A DNA stretch of 64,000 nt, taken from CAYUKK01 sp964445305 (GTDB lineage: Bacteria; Acidobacteriota; Aminicenantia; Aminicenantales; UBA8522). The DNA is taken from positions 5,224 to 69,223 of the forward strand of contig CAYUKK010000022.1 in NCBI GenBank assembly GCA_964445305.1. Reading direction: 5' to 3'. This document shows positions 31,734-39,656 of the stretch, in pieces; positions within the stretch are counted from its first letter, which is position 1; the number at the start of each line of letters is the position of its first letter. A program made the translations under genes and the position numbers. The notes below the pieces were generated by a model. The model had not been told where the DNA came from. It saw nothing but the letters and a program-made list of their open reading frames with translations, and ran no database searches.

Positions 31734-33807
31734 CCCTCACCTTAAATCCGTTCTTAGCCATTTCGCCGAGAATTATTTACTGAAAAGAAAAGCAGCCCTG
31801 ACGGACCTGGATTTTGAAGCGGCTCGGGAGGAAGTGGCCAACGTAAAGGATCGAACTCTCCAGGAGCTTGACCGATGGCTGGAGGTTTTTGAGGCGAAGG
31901 TTGGCGAGCGGGGCGGCAAGGTCTATCGCGCTCGCGGCATTGCCGAGGCAAACCGATTCGTCCTCCACATCATGAAAGAGAGCGGGGCGGATTATCTCGT
32001 CAAGAGCAAATCCATGGTCAGCGAGGAGACAGGGCTGAATGCGTTTCTCGAGAGCCAGGGGATCACGGTCAGGGAAACGGACTTGGGCGAGTGGATCATC
32101 CAGCTTCGGCGGGAGAAGCCTACCCACATGGTCATGCCGGCCATCCATCTTACCCGCGAGGAAGTGGCTGATGCTTTCTCCTGTTATTTAAAGAAAAACA
32201 TTCCTCCCGACATTCCTACCCTCGTCGAGGTGGCTCGCCAGGAACTCCGCCGGGACATCTGCCGGGCGGGAGTCGGACTCCTGGGCGCTAACGCCCTCAT
32301 CGCGGAAAGCGGCTGTGTTATGCTCGTGACGAACGAAGGAAACGGCCGCCTTGTCTCCCTCATCCCACCAGTAAGCATTGTCCTGGCCAGCGTGGAGAAA
32401 GTCTTGCCCACGATCCAGGACGCCCTCACGATTCTCAAGATCCTCCCCGTCAACGCCACCGGCCAGACTATCACGAGCTATGTCTCTTTTCTCACCCCTT
32501 CTTCTTCGAGGCCACTCCACATCATCCTTCTGGATAATCATCGGTCAGAGATCCTGGCCGACCCCGTTTTCCGGACCATCCTCCGCTGCCTCAAGTGCTC
32601 AGCTTGCTTGAACGTTTGTCCGGTCTATCAGGCCCTCGGGGGCAAGGATTACGGAGCTATCTATATGGGCGGCATCGGCACGCTTCTTACCGCCTGGATG
32701 GATGGCCTCCGCAAGTCCCGTCGCCTCGCCGACTTGTGCCTGGGCTGCCATCGCTGCGAAGTTTTCTGCGCGGCGAAAATTCCTATCGCCGACCTGATCA
32801 TCGCCCTTCGAGAGCGTGTCAACCAGGGCTTGGGCAAGCCTTTCTGGAAACGGATCCTTTTTGATAGCGGCATGGCCAAGGCTCATCGCTGGAGAAAAAT
32901 TCTGGCCACCCTGAGCGCCGCGCGTCCCCTTGTGGCTCGAAAAGAAGGATTTGCGCGCCGTCTGCCCCTGGCCCTCCGGAAGTACGATCAACATCGAGCG
33001 CTCCCCGCGCCGGCCCGGCCTCCGTTGTCGCGGCTTGTTAAAAGAAAGGAGACTCGCCCGACCATCGACACTCCCAAAGCTCGGGTCGTCCTCTTCACTG
33101 GCTGCCTGGTTGAGTATTTCTATCCAGAAATTGGAGAGGCCGCGCTTCGCGTTCTGGCCAGGCTTGGCCAGGAGGCTCGGCCGAGTGAGCCGGCATGCTG
33201 CGGCTTTCCGGCCTTCAACAGCGGTTGCCGCGATGCGGCGGCCAGAGCCATGCGCTCAGCTCTGGTCGACCTTGAAGAAGCGGAGCGGATTCTGACTCTC
33301 TGTCCCACCTGCACGGCGATGCTCAAACATCATGGTCCCAAAATCCTGTCCGCCGAGATAGCGCAACGCGTGGCCGAGCGCGTTTCACCCATCAGCGCTT
33401 ATCTTTTTGAGCTTTATGGGGACAGAATCCAAACCCTCTTCCCTCGGCGAAAGCCATCGATCAAAGTCACCTACCACGATTCCTGCCATCACAAGCATGT
33501 GCTCGGAGCTTCGAGGGGCTCGAGGTTGGCCCTGGAGCTAGCCCTGGGCCATAAGGTTCAGGAAATGGACAGCCCGGACGCCTGCTGCGGTTTTGGGGGA
33601 ATTTTTTCGGTCGTCCAGCCCGAGGTTTCCGCCTCCCTTCTCGAGGACAAGCTCAATGCTCTGGAGCGGAGTGGGGCAGAAATGGTGGCCATGGATTGTC
33701 CGGGATGTTTGCTTCAGATTCGTGGCGGCTTGCGGAGAAGAAAGTCGAGTCGGCGAGCCCACCACACGATCGAGATCATCGACGCCCGCCTGGCCGGAAA
33801 ACTTTGA
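31720..33807 (+). CDS. LutB-LutA fusion: LUD domain, two [4Fe-4S] clusters, two CCG domains
   Basis: A 695-residue fusion of two normally separate lactate-oxidation subunits. Residues about 60-285: LUD domain. Two ferredoxin-type clusters: C290-x2-C293-x2-C296-x3-C300 (CLKCSACLNVCPVY) and C340-x2-C343-x2-C346-x3-C350 (CLGCHRCEVFC). C-terminal half: two CCG (DUF224) domains as in LutA, with ACCGFPAFNSG (about 489-499) and SCHHKHVLG/ACCGFGGIFS (about 587-630), the ligands of an Fe-S or redox site. Electron acceptor is not evident; menaquinone or a ferredoxin is possible. Last gene of the operon. Confidence 0.9.
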   Translation: MKTLDPHLKSVLSHFAENYLLKRKAALTDLDFEAAREEVANVKDRTLQELDRWLEVFEAKVGERGGKVYRARGIAEANRFVLHIMKESGADYLVKSKSMVSEETGLNAFLESQGITVRETDLGEWIIQLRREKPTHMVMPAIHLTREEVADAFSCYLKKNIPPDIPTLVEVARQELRRDICRAGVGLLGANALIAESGCVMLVTNEGNGRLVSLIPPVSIVLASVEKVLPTIQDALTILKILPVNATGQTITSYVSFLTPSSSRPLHIILLDNHRSEILADPVFRTILRCLKCSACLNVCPVYQALGGKDYGAIYMGGIGTLLTAWMDGLRKSRRLADLCLGCHRCEVFCAAKIPIADLIIALRERVNQGLGKPFWKRILFDSGMAKAHRWRKILATLSAARPLVARKEGFARRLPLALRKYDQHRALPAPARPPLSRLVKRKETRPTIDTPKARVVLFTGCLVEYFYPEIGEAALRVLARLGQEARPSEPACCGFPAFNSGCRDAAARAMRSALVDLEEAERILTLCPTCTAMLKHHGPKILSAEIAQRVAERVSPISAYLFELYGDRIQTLFPRRKPSIKVTYHDSCHHKHVLGASRGSRLALELALGHKVQEMDSPDACCGFGGIFSVVQPEVSASLLEDKLNALERSGAEMVAMDCPGCLLQIRGGLRRRKSSRRAHHTIEIIDARLAGKL

Positions 33808-33869
33808 ATTTCATCTCTGGTTGTGGCTGGGCGAAAGCCAAGGGAAAATGAATCGAAGCATATCCTTGC

Positions 33870-34382
33870 CTAGATATATTTTTTTATATGAGAGGCGAGG
33901 AAACGGGCGACTTCCTCCACCGCAAATGGCCAGGCATAAATGATTTTTTTCCCGGGACAGAGGGCTCGGCCGCGTTCGATGGCGGCGGCAATTTCTACTT
34001 CTGAGTGCTCGCCGCCCCGTGTCATCATCGGAGTGACGACGACGATCGTCTCGGCTTCCAAGCTCGCCGCCAGGCCAATGGCCTCGTCAATCGAGGGGGC
34101 GCAGAATTCATTGAAGCCGAGGATGACCTCCAGGCCTGTTTCCTGGCGAAGCTGCTGGGCGAGCTCGCCGGAGCCAGCATAGAAAGGGTCGTTCTCGGCG
34201 TTTCGGGGCCAGGTTCTCATTTTCTTTTCCAGCTCGAGGTAGCGAAGACGAAGCGATTCGTCGGTATCCGCGTGGCCGTGAGCCACCCGGCCATGAAGAG
34301 CCATGAATTCCTGGAGTTCGGAGCGGGGGAAATCGAGCGGCGGAGCGCCGTGCATGGCCAGGACAAGGACAGCTCGCTTCAT
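33870..34382 (-). CDS. CbiX/SirB-like chelatase-fold protein
   Basis: A 170-residue single-domain protein resembling the small sirohydrochlorin cobalto/ferrochelatases. Two metal-type histidines are seen: H11 (LVLAMHGAP) and H126 (TPMMTRGGEHSEVEI), the family's two ligands. It inserts Co or Fe into sirohydrochlorin in authentic members. No other cobalamin or siroheme gene is nearby; it follows the zinc dehydrogenase by 12 bp with an AGGAGG site, so its true role may be different. The insertion of about residues 30-65 (DESLRLRYLELEKKM) is unusual for CbiX. Confidence 0.7.
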   Translation of the reverse strand: MKRAVLVLAMHGAPPLDFPRSELQEFMALHGRVAHGHADTDESLRLRYLELEKKMRTWPRNAENDPFYAGSGELAQQLRQETGLEVILGFNEFCAPSIDEAIGLAASLEAETIVVVTPMMTRGGEHSEVEIAAAIERGRALCPGKKIIYAWPFAVEEVARFLASHIKKYI

Positions 34383-34394
34383 CGTCTTTCCTCC

Positions 34395-35441
34395 TCAGCG
34401 ATGGGGCTCGATGATGACCTTGAGGGATTCACCGGCTTTTTCCATCAGCTCAAAACCGAGGCCGATGGCCTCAAGAGGAAGCCGGTGGGTGATCATGTCC
34501 ACGACTTCGACCCGCTTATTTCTTAGTATTTCGACCGTTTCAGTAAGGTCAGCGCCGTCGGCCGCGTAAGAAGTGAGAAGGGTGATGTCGTTCCGCCAGA
34601 ACTCGTTGATGGGGAGGACGAGCCTGTCGTCAGGGTGGGGGACAGCAAAGAAAAGGATGGCCCCGCCCCGATCCACGCACTGAAGGGCCTGCTCGGCGGC
34701 CGAGAGCGCGCCGGCGCAGATGATGACCCGGTCGGCCAGCCGGCCATCGTTGACGGCTTTCAGGCGATCGGGGGTGAGTTCGCTGGCTTGGAAAGCAAAA
34801 TCCGCCCCGAATTTCCCGGCCATAGCCAAGCGATAGGGCGAAATGTCGGTGGCGATGATTCTTCCCGCCCCCATGGCTGCGGCCAGCTTGATGTGGAGAA
34901 TCCCTGACACGCCGCTCCCGAGGACGAGAATTGTCTGGCCGGGCTTGACCCGGGCCACCTTCTGGCCGCGCCAGGCGCAGGCCAGCGGCTCGACGAAAGT
35001 TCCGGCCTCGAAGGAGAGCTCATCGGGGAGGAGGAAAGTCCCGCGGTCGACGTTGATCCAGGGGACGCGGATGTACTCGGCGAAACCGCCCGGGTCGAAA
35101 TTCGTCCGGTGGAGCGTGGAGCAGGCCGTGGTGTGGCCACTCAAGCAGTAGTGGCAGGTGAGGCAGGGAACGTGGTGGGTGACCGTGACCCGTTCGCCCA
35201 CCTTAAACTTTTCAACCTTGCGGCCAGCCTCGACGACGACGCCAGCGATCTCGTGGCCGAGGACGCGAGGGGCCTGCTTGACCCGGTACCATTCAAGGAC
35301 GTCGCTACCGCAAATGCTCGAGGCCATGACTTGGACGAGAAGCTCGTCCTCGCCAATGGACGGCACCGGCCGCTCTTCGAGGCGGATGTCCCGGTTATGG
35401 TAATAAACCGCCACGCGCATCGTCCCTTTTTCGGGGCTCAA
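34395..35441 (-). CDS. Zinc-dependent medium-chain alcohol/polyol dehydrogenase
   Basis: A 348-residue MDR-family dehydrogenase. Catalytic zinc ligands: C in SSICGSD (about 44), HE in GHEIAGVV (about 63) and E155-type in VEPLACAW. Structural zinc: CLTCHYCLSGHTTAC, four cysteines spaced C-x2-C-x2-C-x7-C. NAD site: VLGSGVSGILHIKLA. TTG at 35441 is taken as start, with GAGGAT 7 nt upstream in the 12-bp gap after the LsrF gene; an ATG 21 nt later (35420) is possible. Resembles sorbitol and threonine dehydrogenases; the substrate is unknown. Middle gene of a three-gene operon. Confidence 0.88.
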   Translation of the reverse strand: MSPEKGTMRVAVYYHNRDIRLEERPVPSIGEDELLVQVMASSICGSDVLEWYRVKQAPRVLGHEIAGVVVEAGRKVEKFKVGERVTVTHHVPCLTCHYCLSGHTTACSTLHRTNFDPGGFAEYIRVPWINVDRGTFLLPDELSFEAGTFVEPLACAWRGQKVARVKPGQTILVLGSGVSGILHIKLAAAMGAGRIIATDISPYRLAMAGKFGADFAFQASELTPDRLKAVNDGRLADRVIICAGALSAAEQALQCVDRGGAILFFAVPHPDDRLVLPINEFWRNDITLLTSYAADGADLTETVEILRNKRVEVVDMITHRLPLEAIGLGFELMEKAGESLKVIIEPHR

Positions 35442-35453
35442 GGCTTTATCCTC

Positions 35454-36236
35454 TTATTTCGCTTTTTCTTCAAGGAAAAGCGCGTAGGCTTCTTCGGGCG
35501 ATTTGTTTTCGTGGACAACGCTCCGGACAGCTTTGATCATGGCCACTGGTGCTTCGGACTGAAAAATGTTCCGACCCATATCCACGCCGACAGCGCCGCA
35601 GCGCAGAGCCTTCGAAGCCAGCTCCAGCGCCTCCTTCTCCGGAGTTTTTTTACCACCAGCGATGACGACGGGCACGGGGCAAGTCTCGACCACGGTCTCG
35701 AAATCGTCGCAATAATAAGTCTTGACGAAGTGGGCGCCGAGCTCAGCGGCAATTCGGCACGCCAGGCTGAGATAGCGCGCATCGCGGACCATGTCCTTGC
35801 CCACGGCAGTCACGGCCAGCACGCCCAGCCCGTACCTTTGCGCTTCATTGACGAGGCTGGCAAGGGAGAGGAGGGTTTCCTTTTCGTGGGGAGAGCCGAT
35901 AAAAATGGAGAGAGCCACCGCCGCCGCGTTCAAGCGGAGCGCTTCCTCGATCGAGGTGATGATTCCTTCGTTGGAGAGCTCGCTCAAGATGCTCGTCCCA
36001 CCTGAGACGCGAAGGACAATGGGCACATCAACTTCGGGCGGCACCGAGGTTCGCAAAACACCCCGGGTGAGCATGAGGGAGTCGGCGTAAGGAAGGAGAG
36101 GCTCGATCGTCCGGCGCGGCACCTCCAGACCGCTCGTGGGCCCGAGGAAGTAGCCGTGGTCGACAGCCAGCATGACCGTCCTTCCGGTTTCCGGCTTGAT
36201 GATCCGAGAAAGTCGGTTGCGAAGCCCCCAATCCAT
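35454..36236 (-). CDS. lsrF: LsrF-like class I aldolase/thiolase (AI-2 phosphate degradation or related)
   Basis: A 260-residue TIM-barrel protein strongly resembling LsrF, which transfers the acetyl group of 3-hydroxy-2,4-pentanedione-5-phosphate to CoA. LsrF-like segments include MDWGLRNRLSRIIKPETG, MLAVDHGYFLGPTSGL, AVTAVGKDMVRDARYLSLAC and VIAGGKKTPEKEALELA. The Schiff-base lysine is in FVKTYYCDD. ATG at 36236 is used because GGAGG lies 5 nt upstream; upstream ATGs at 36251 and 36248 precede that site. No LsrK, LsrR, LsrG or AI-2 transporter is nearby, so the real substrate may be another ketose-phosphate; a LacD/FbaB-type aldolase is the alternative. First gene of its operon. Confidence 0.85.
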   Translation of the reverse strand: MDWGLRNRLSRIIKPETGRTVMLAVDHGYFLGPTSGLEVPRRTIEPLLPYADSLMLTRGVLRTSVPPEVDVPIVLRVSGGTSILSELSNEGIITSIEEALRLNAAAVALSIFIGSPHEKETLLSLASLVNEAQRYGLGVLAVTAVGKDMVRDARYLSLACRIAAELGAHFVKTYYCDDFETVVETCPVPVVIAGGKKTPEKEALELASKALRCGAVGVDMGRNIFQSEAPVAMIKAVRSVVHENKSPEEAYALFLEEKAK

Positions 36237-36280
36237 GGTTGCCTCCATCATAAGAAGTGGTATCCTGCTTTTTTAGTCTG

Positions 36281-36309
36281 CTTATAACACAGCCGCCTGC
36301 CAATGGCAA
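36281..36309 (-). promoter_or_regulatory. lsrF operon promoter
   Basis: Minus strand TTGCCA (36309-36304), 17-bp spacer, TATAAG (36286-36281), about 45 nt before the ATG at 36236. Confidence 0.6.
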
Positions 36310-36320
36310 ATATGGAGCGA

Positions 36321-37205
36321 TCAGTCCATCTTGGCTCTGGCGATGTATTCCTCGAGGCGGTTTTTTTCGGCTGGCGAAAGGCGAGCGTAGGAACGGCTCG
36401 CTTTGTATTTCAAAAAAAAGGCGAGTGATTTCTCTTTGTTCCCGGTGCTCAGATGAGCCAGGCCGAGAAAGAGAAGGGCTTCGTCAAGGTGGCGAAGAAA
36501 ATTTCCGATAACTCCCTCGGTATAAGCGACCTCTCCATCATAAAGGCGGGTTGCAAACTGCGTTCGGTATGGCTCCGGGGGCGTGTAAGGGTCATGAGGG
36601 TCAAAGCAGTGAACCCAGAGGAACCAGGGTGAGGGCTGATGGGAAAGCCAATCCCTGGCTCTCGTGGCCACTTTTTCAGCCCGCCTTTCCCGGCCTTTTT
36701 CGATATCCGCCTCTGGCTGGTTGAAATTGTCATCATAAACATCGAAACCCTGGTCGAGCCCAAAGCGAGATTCCAGGAGAAAACCGCCCACGAAGGCCCC
36801 CGCCCGGTACCCCTGGCTGCGGAGGAGCTCAGCCAGGCTGACGAATTCCGGCTGGACGACGAAATTGGCATTGTCGTGGACCCCATGATAAAAAGGCGTC
36901 GTGCCAAGAAGGATGCTGGTGTGGGAGGGCAGAGTTGTTGGCGCGTGGGCAAAAGCCCGCGTGAAGACGACGCTCTTTTTGAGGAGCGCGTCGAAGTGAG
37001 GTGTTTGGAGGTGAGCCTGGCTGTAGAAACTGACCCTATCGGCCCGGAGGGTATTAATAGTGATGAGGAGCAGGTTGAGCTTGGATCCAGATTGGGGTGA
37101 ATCACCCGCCGAGCCGGGAAGGAAGAAGGACAAAGCGAGCGGGCTGGAGGTGACCAGGAGAAATGGCAGAAGGCAAATTACCCAAGAGCGTTTGATGCCA
37201 GTCAC
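36321..37205 (-). pseudogene. Sulfatase-TPR protein with internal deletion of the catalytic C-terminal half
   Basis: Residues 1-245 are the exported N-terminal half of an arylsulfatase/alkaline-phosphatase-superfamily protein: signal peptide, LLLITINTLRADRVSFY, then APTTLPSHTSILLG (the nucleophile region), FDPHDPYTPPEPY and the helix VAYTEGVIGNFLRHLDEAL. At about residue 247 the sequence jumps, in frame, to a short TPR-like end (LFLGLAHLSTGNKEKSLAFF). The whole metal-binding second half (the usual DHGExLGEH region) is missing, and the first metal aspartate of the family's TIDTLRAD reads N (TINTLRAD). A 294-residue remnant instead of 550-700. GTG start at 37205. It is very unlikely to be an active hydrolase. 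Confidence 0.75.
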
Positions 37206-37244
37206 CTGCTACCTTGCTAGTTAATCAAATAGTCAGCGAGCAGG

Positions 37245-37301
37245 CGCCGGGGACGAACCGCGACATGACCCGTCGGGTATTTTTATCGGCCATCTCGGGA
37301 A
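37245..37301 (-). repeat. Dispersed structured repeat, terminal fragment (copy 4)
   Basis: About 57 bp matching the outer end of copy 2 with several mismatches (GACCCGTCGGGT core and ATCGGC shared). It lies between the broken sulfatase and trpS. Directly beyond it CGGGAACATTCTTCCCG could form a hairpin after the trpS stop. Confidence 0.65.
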
Positions 37302-37321
37302 CATTCTTCCCGGCCTGCTTT

Positions 37322-38362
37322 TTAACGCTTGACCCGCTCGAGCCCCATGGCCGCTTTGGCCTCGGCGATGACGCTGGCCGCGACCCGGCGGGCCTTTTGG
37401 GCGCCGCGTGTGAGCGCAGCCTGGACCTCTTCGGGATGGTCTTTCAGTTTGGCTGCTCTTTTCCGAATGGGAGCGAGCACTTTGTCCATGTTTTCGAGAA
37501 GCCTTTTCTTGCAGTCAAGGCAACCAATCCCGGCCGTCGTGCAGCCCTTCTTGACCCACTCGAGGTCTTCCGGTGGCGAGAAATAGCGGTGGTAGCTCAT
37601 GTAGATGTTGCAATCTTCCGGCACACCGGCGTCTTCCTTTCGCTTGCGGCGCTCGTCTGTCTTCGCCGGAGCCAGTTTCTTCCAGATGGTTTCTGGCGTC
37701 TCGAGGATGCCGATGGTGTTACCCAGGCTCTTGGACATTTTGTTTTCGCCGTCGAGACCGAGGATGCGCTTGGCTTCGGAAACATAAGCCTGGCACTCGG
37801 GGAAGACTTCACCATAGCGGGCGTTAAAGCTGCGAGCGATCTCCCGGGCGAGCTCGATGTGCTGGACCTGGTCCTCACCGACGGGAACGGCGCTCGCTTT
37901 GTAGAGGAGGATGTCGGCAGCCTGGAGAACGGGGTAGATGAAGAGCCCGACGTTGACGTTTTCCTCTTGCTGGCGGGCCTTTTGCTTGAACTGGGTCATC
38001 CGGGCGAGGTCGCCGAACATCGTCACAGTCCCGAACATCCAGGCCAGCTCGGTGTGCTCCGGGACTTCGCTCTGAACGAAGAGGGTGCATTTGTCCGGGT
38101 CAAGGCCAGCGGCCATGTTGGCCAAGGCGGCGTCGAAAACACGGGCCGGCATCTCCGCTGGATCGTAGGCAACTGTGGTGGCGTGGTGGTCGACAATGCA
38201 GAAGAAACATTCGTAATCGTCGAGAAACTTCACCCAGTTGGCGATGGCCCCGAGGTAGTTTCCGATGTGGATTTCGCCCGTCGGCTGGATGCCAGAAAAA
38301 ACACGGATTTTTCCTTCTTCATTCCAGTAAGTCAAGTAGCCCTTCTCGTCCCGTTTCATCAT
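37322..38362 (-). CDS. trpS: Tryptophanyl-tRNA synthetase with [4Fe-4S] cluster motif
   Basis: A 346-residue class I aminoacyl-tRNA synthetase that charges tRNA-Trp. HIGN (residues 32-35) and KMSKS (208-212) are intact. The anticodon-side region holds C251, C274, C281 and C284, spaced C-x22-C-x6-C-x2-C, exactly the cluster motif described for the Thermotoga maritima enzyme. The ATG at 38362 is used, with GGAG 6 nt upstream; an in-frame TTG 24 nt earlier lacks a ribosome site. It is transcribed alone from a TATAAT promoter. Confidence 0.95.
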   Translation of the reverse strand: MMKRDEKGYLTYWNEEGKIRVFSGIQPTGEIHIGNYLGAIANWVKFLDDYECFFCIVDHHATTVAYDPAEMPARVFDAALANMAAGLDPDKCTLFVQSEVPEHTELAWMFGTVTMFGDLARMTQFKQKARQQEENVNVGLFIYPVLQAADILLYKASAVPVGEDQVQHIELAREIARSFNARYGEVFPECQAYVSEAKRILGLDGENKMSKSLGNTIGILETPETIWKKLAPAKTDERRKRKEDAGVPEDCNIYMSYHRYFSPPEDLEWVKKGCTTAGIGCLDCKKRLLENMDKVLAPIRKRAAKLKDHPEEVQAALTRGAQKARRVAASVIAEAKAAMGLERVKR

Positions 38363-38427
38363 CGCCAACTCCGAACCGCCGCTCAACGTTCAGTTAGTCT
38401 GGTCTGAAGCGACCGGATGACGCCCCT

Positions 38428-38457
38428 ATTATAGTGGTTTCAGGGAGAGAGTGGCAA
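38428..38457 (-). promoter_or_regulatory. trpS promoter
   Basis: Minus strand TTGCCA (38457-38452), 18-bp spacer, TATAAT (38433-38428), with a leader of about 60 nt. Confidence 0.6.
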
Positions 38458-38482
38458 CAGCCAAAGTTGGAGGTGCCGATTG

Positions 38483-38914
38483 TCAAGCGTCTTCAATGAC
38501 ATGGTGGGCCCACTCGATGATGGGGTGGAGCCTGGGCGGCGCTAATTTCAGAATTTCCGGGTAGGTTAACCAGCGGTATTCATGGTGCTCGGGTACGCCG
38601 AGTTCCGGGTTGATGGAGAAGACGATTTTTTCTTGCCGGGTGGCGGCGATGTAATAGCGGGCAATTTTTCGACCGCCGCCATAGGGCTCGGTTTCTCGAA
38701 AAGCATTTCCCCAGGCGAAATCGAGGTCTCTGATGCCGGCTTCCTCTCGGGCTTCCCGCCGGGCGGCGGCCAGCGGGTCTTCACCGGGCTCGACAAGTCC
38801 CTTGGGGAAATCCCAGTTCTTGTAAGAGCGAAGAAAGAGATATCGCCACTTGGAGCCGTCCCGGCGGACAATGACGATTCCAGCTGAGAGGACTGTTTCT
38901 TTATTTTTATTCAT
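38483..38914 (-). CDS. Nudix hydrolase, diadenosine-polyphosphate type
   Basis: A 143-residue Nudix protein. The box is complete: G-x5-E-x7-REAREEAGI (about residues 39-61), binding the Mg ions that activate water. N-terminal VLSAGIVIVRRDG and KNWDFPKGLVEPGE are typical of bis(5'-nucleosyl)-tetraphosphatases. Exact substrate (Ap4A, NADH or mRNA cap-like) cannot be told. GGGAGAGGAG precedes the ATG; promoter at 38955-38926, back to back with the HD-domain gene's promoter. Confidence 0.9.
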   Translation of the reverse strand: MNKNKETVLSAGIVIVRRDGSKWRYLFLRSYKNWDFPKGLVEPGEDPLAAARREAREEAGIRDLDFAWGNAFRETEPYGGGRKIARYYIAATRQEKIVFSINPELGVPEHHEYRWLTYPEILKLAPPRLHPIIEWAHHVIEDA

Positions 38915-38925
38915 AGCTCCTCTCC

Positions 38926-38955
38926 CTTATAGCCTTGACTGAAGAAATCTGTCAA
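38926..38955 (-). promoter_or_regulatory. Nudix gene promoter
   Basis: Minus strand TTGACA (38955-38950), 18-bp spacer, TATAAG (38931-38926). The -35 bases are shared with the opposite promoter's -35. Confidence 0.6.
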
Positions 38956-38978
38956 TCCCTTGGCTTCCCGTGTATAAT
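38949..38978 (+). promoter_or_regulatory. HD-domain gene promoter
   Basis: CTGTCA (38949-38954), 18-bp spacer, perfect TATAAT (38973-38978), with the ATG at 38997 only 18 nt after it. Confidence 0.5.
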
Positions 38979-38996
38979 AAAAGAGAAAAAAATTCC

Positions 38997-39656
38997 ATGA
39001 CAAAGTTTCGCTTTCCCCATTCCCTCTTTGCCCAAATTTCGAGGGAAGCCAGGCGCTATTTCCGCAACGCCCGCGGAAGCCATGGCTGGGACCACACAAT
39101 GAGGGTGGACAAGCTCTGCCAGCGCATCGGCCGGAAAGAGAAGGCTGACTTGGCTGTCTTGAGGCTGGCCGCTCTTCTTCATGATATCGGACGAGAAGAG
39201 GAAGATCGGACAAACGGAGAAATCTGTCACGGCGAAAGGGGGGCGGCCCTGGCCCGGGACATCCTCGTTCGATACGCCGTCCCGGCGGAGTTGACGGAGC
39301 GGGTCATCCACTGCATCGAAAGCCACCGCTTCCGCAGGAACAAGGCTCCTCTTACCCTGGAGGCGAAAATTCTTTTCGATGCCGATAAGCTCGATTCCAT
39401 CGGCGCTGTTGGCATCGGTCGGGCCTTCCTTTTTGCCGGGGAGGTGGGAGCCAGGCTCCACAACCCTGAGAGGGACCTTAAGAAGACAAAGCCATACACG
39501 AAGGAGGATACGGCCTACCGGGAATTCGAGATAAAGCTCCGCCACATCCAAAGCCGCCTCCACACGCGAGAAGGAAAAAGGATTGCCCGTGACCGCCACA
39601 AGTTCATGGTCGTGTTTTTTGACCGGCTGGATAAAGAGATCAAGGGCCTTCGATGA
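38997..39656 (+). CDS. HD-domain phosphohydrolase
   Basis: A 219-residue HD-superfamily protein (YedJ-like). Metal ligands: H in GWDHTMRVD (about 30), the HD pair in AALLHDIGRE (about 58), H in VIHCIESH (about 103) and D in FDADKLDSIGAVG (about 124). Such proteins cleave phosphoester bonds of nucleotides or sugars; substrate unknown. ATG 38997 is chosen since an in-frame GTG at 38970 overlaps the -10 box. Transcribed away from the Nudix gene. Confidence 0.87.
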   Translation: MTKFRFPHSLFAQISREARRYFRNARGSHGWDHTMRVDKLCQRIGRKEKADLAVLRLAALLHDIGREEEDRTNGEICHGERGAALARDILVRYAVPAELTERVIHCIESHRFRRNKAPLTLEAKILFDADKLDSIGAVGIGRAFLFAGEVGARLHNPERDLKKTKPYTKEDTAYREFEIKLRHIQSRLHTREGKRIARDRHKFMVVFFDRLDKEIKGLR

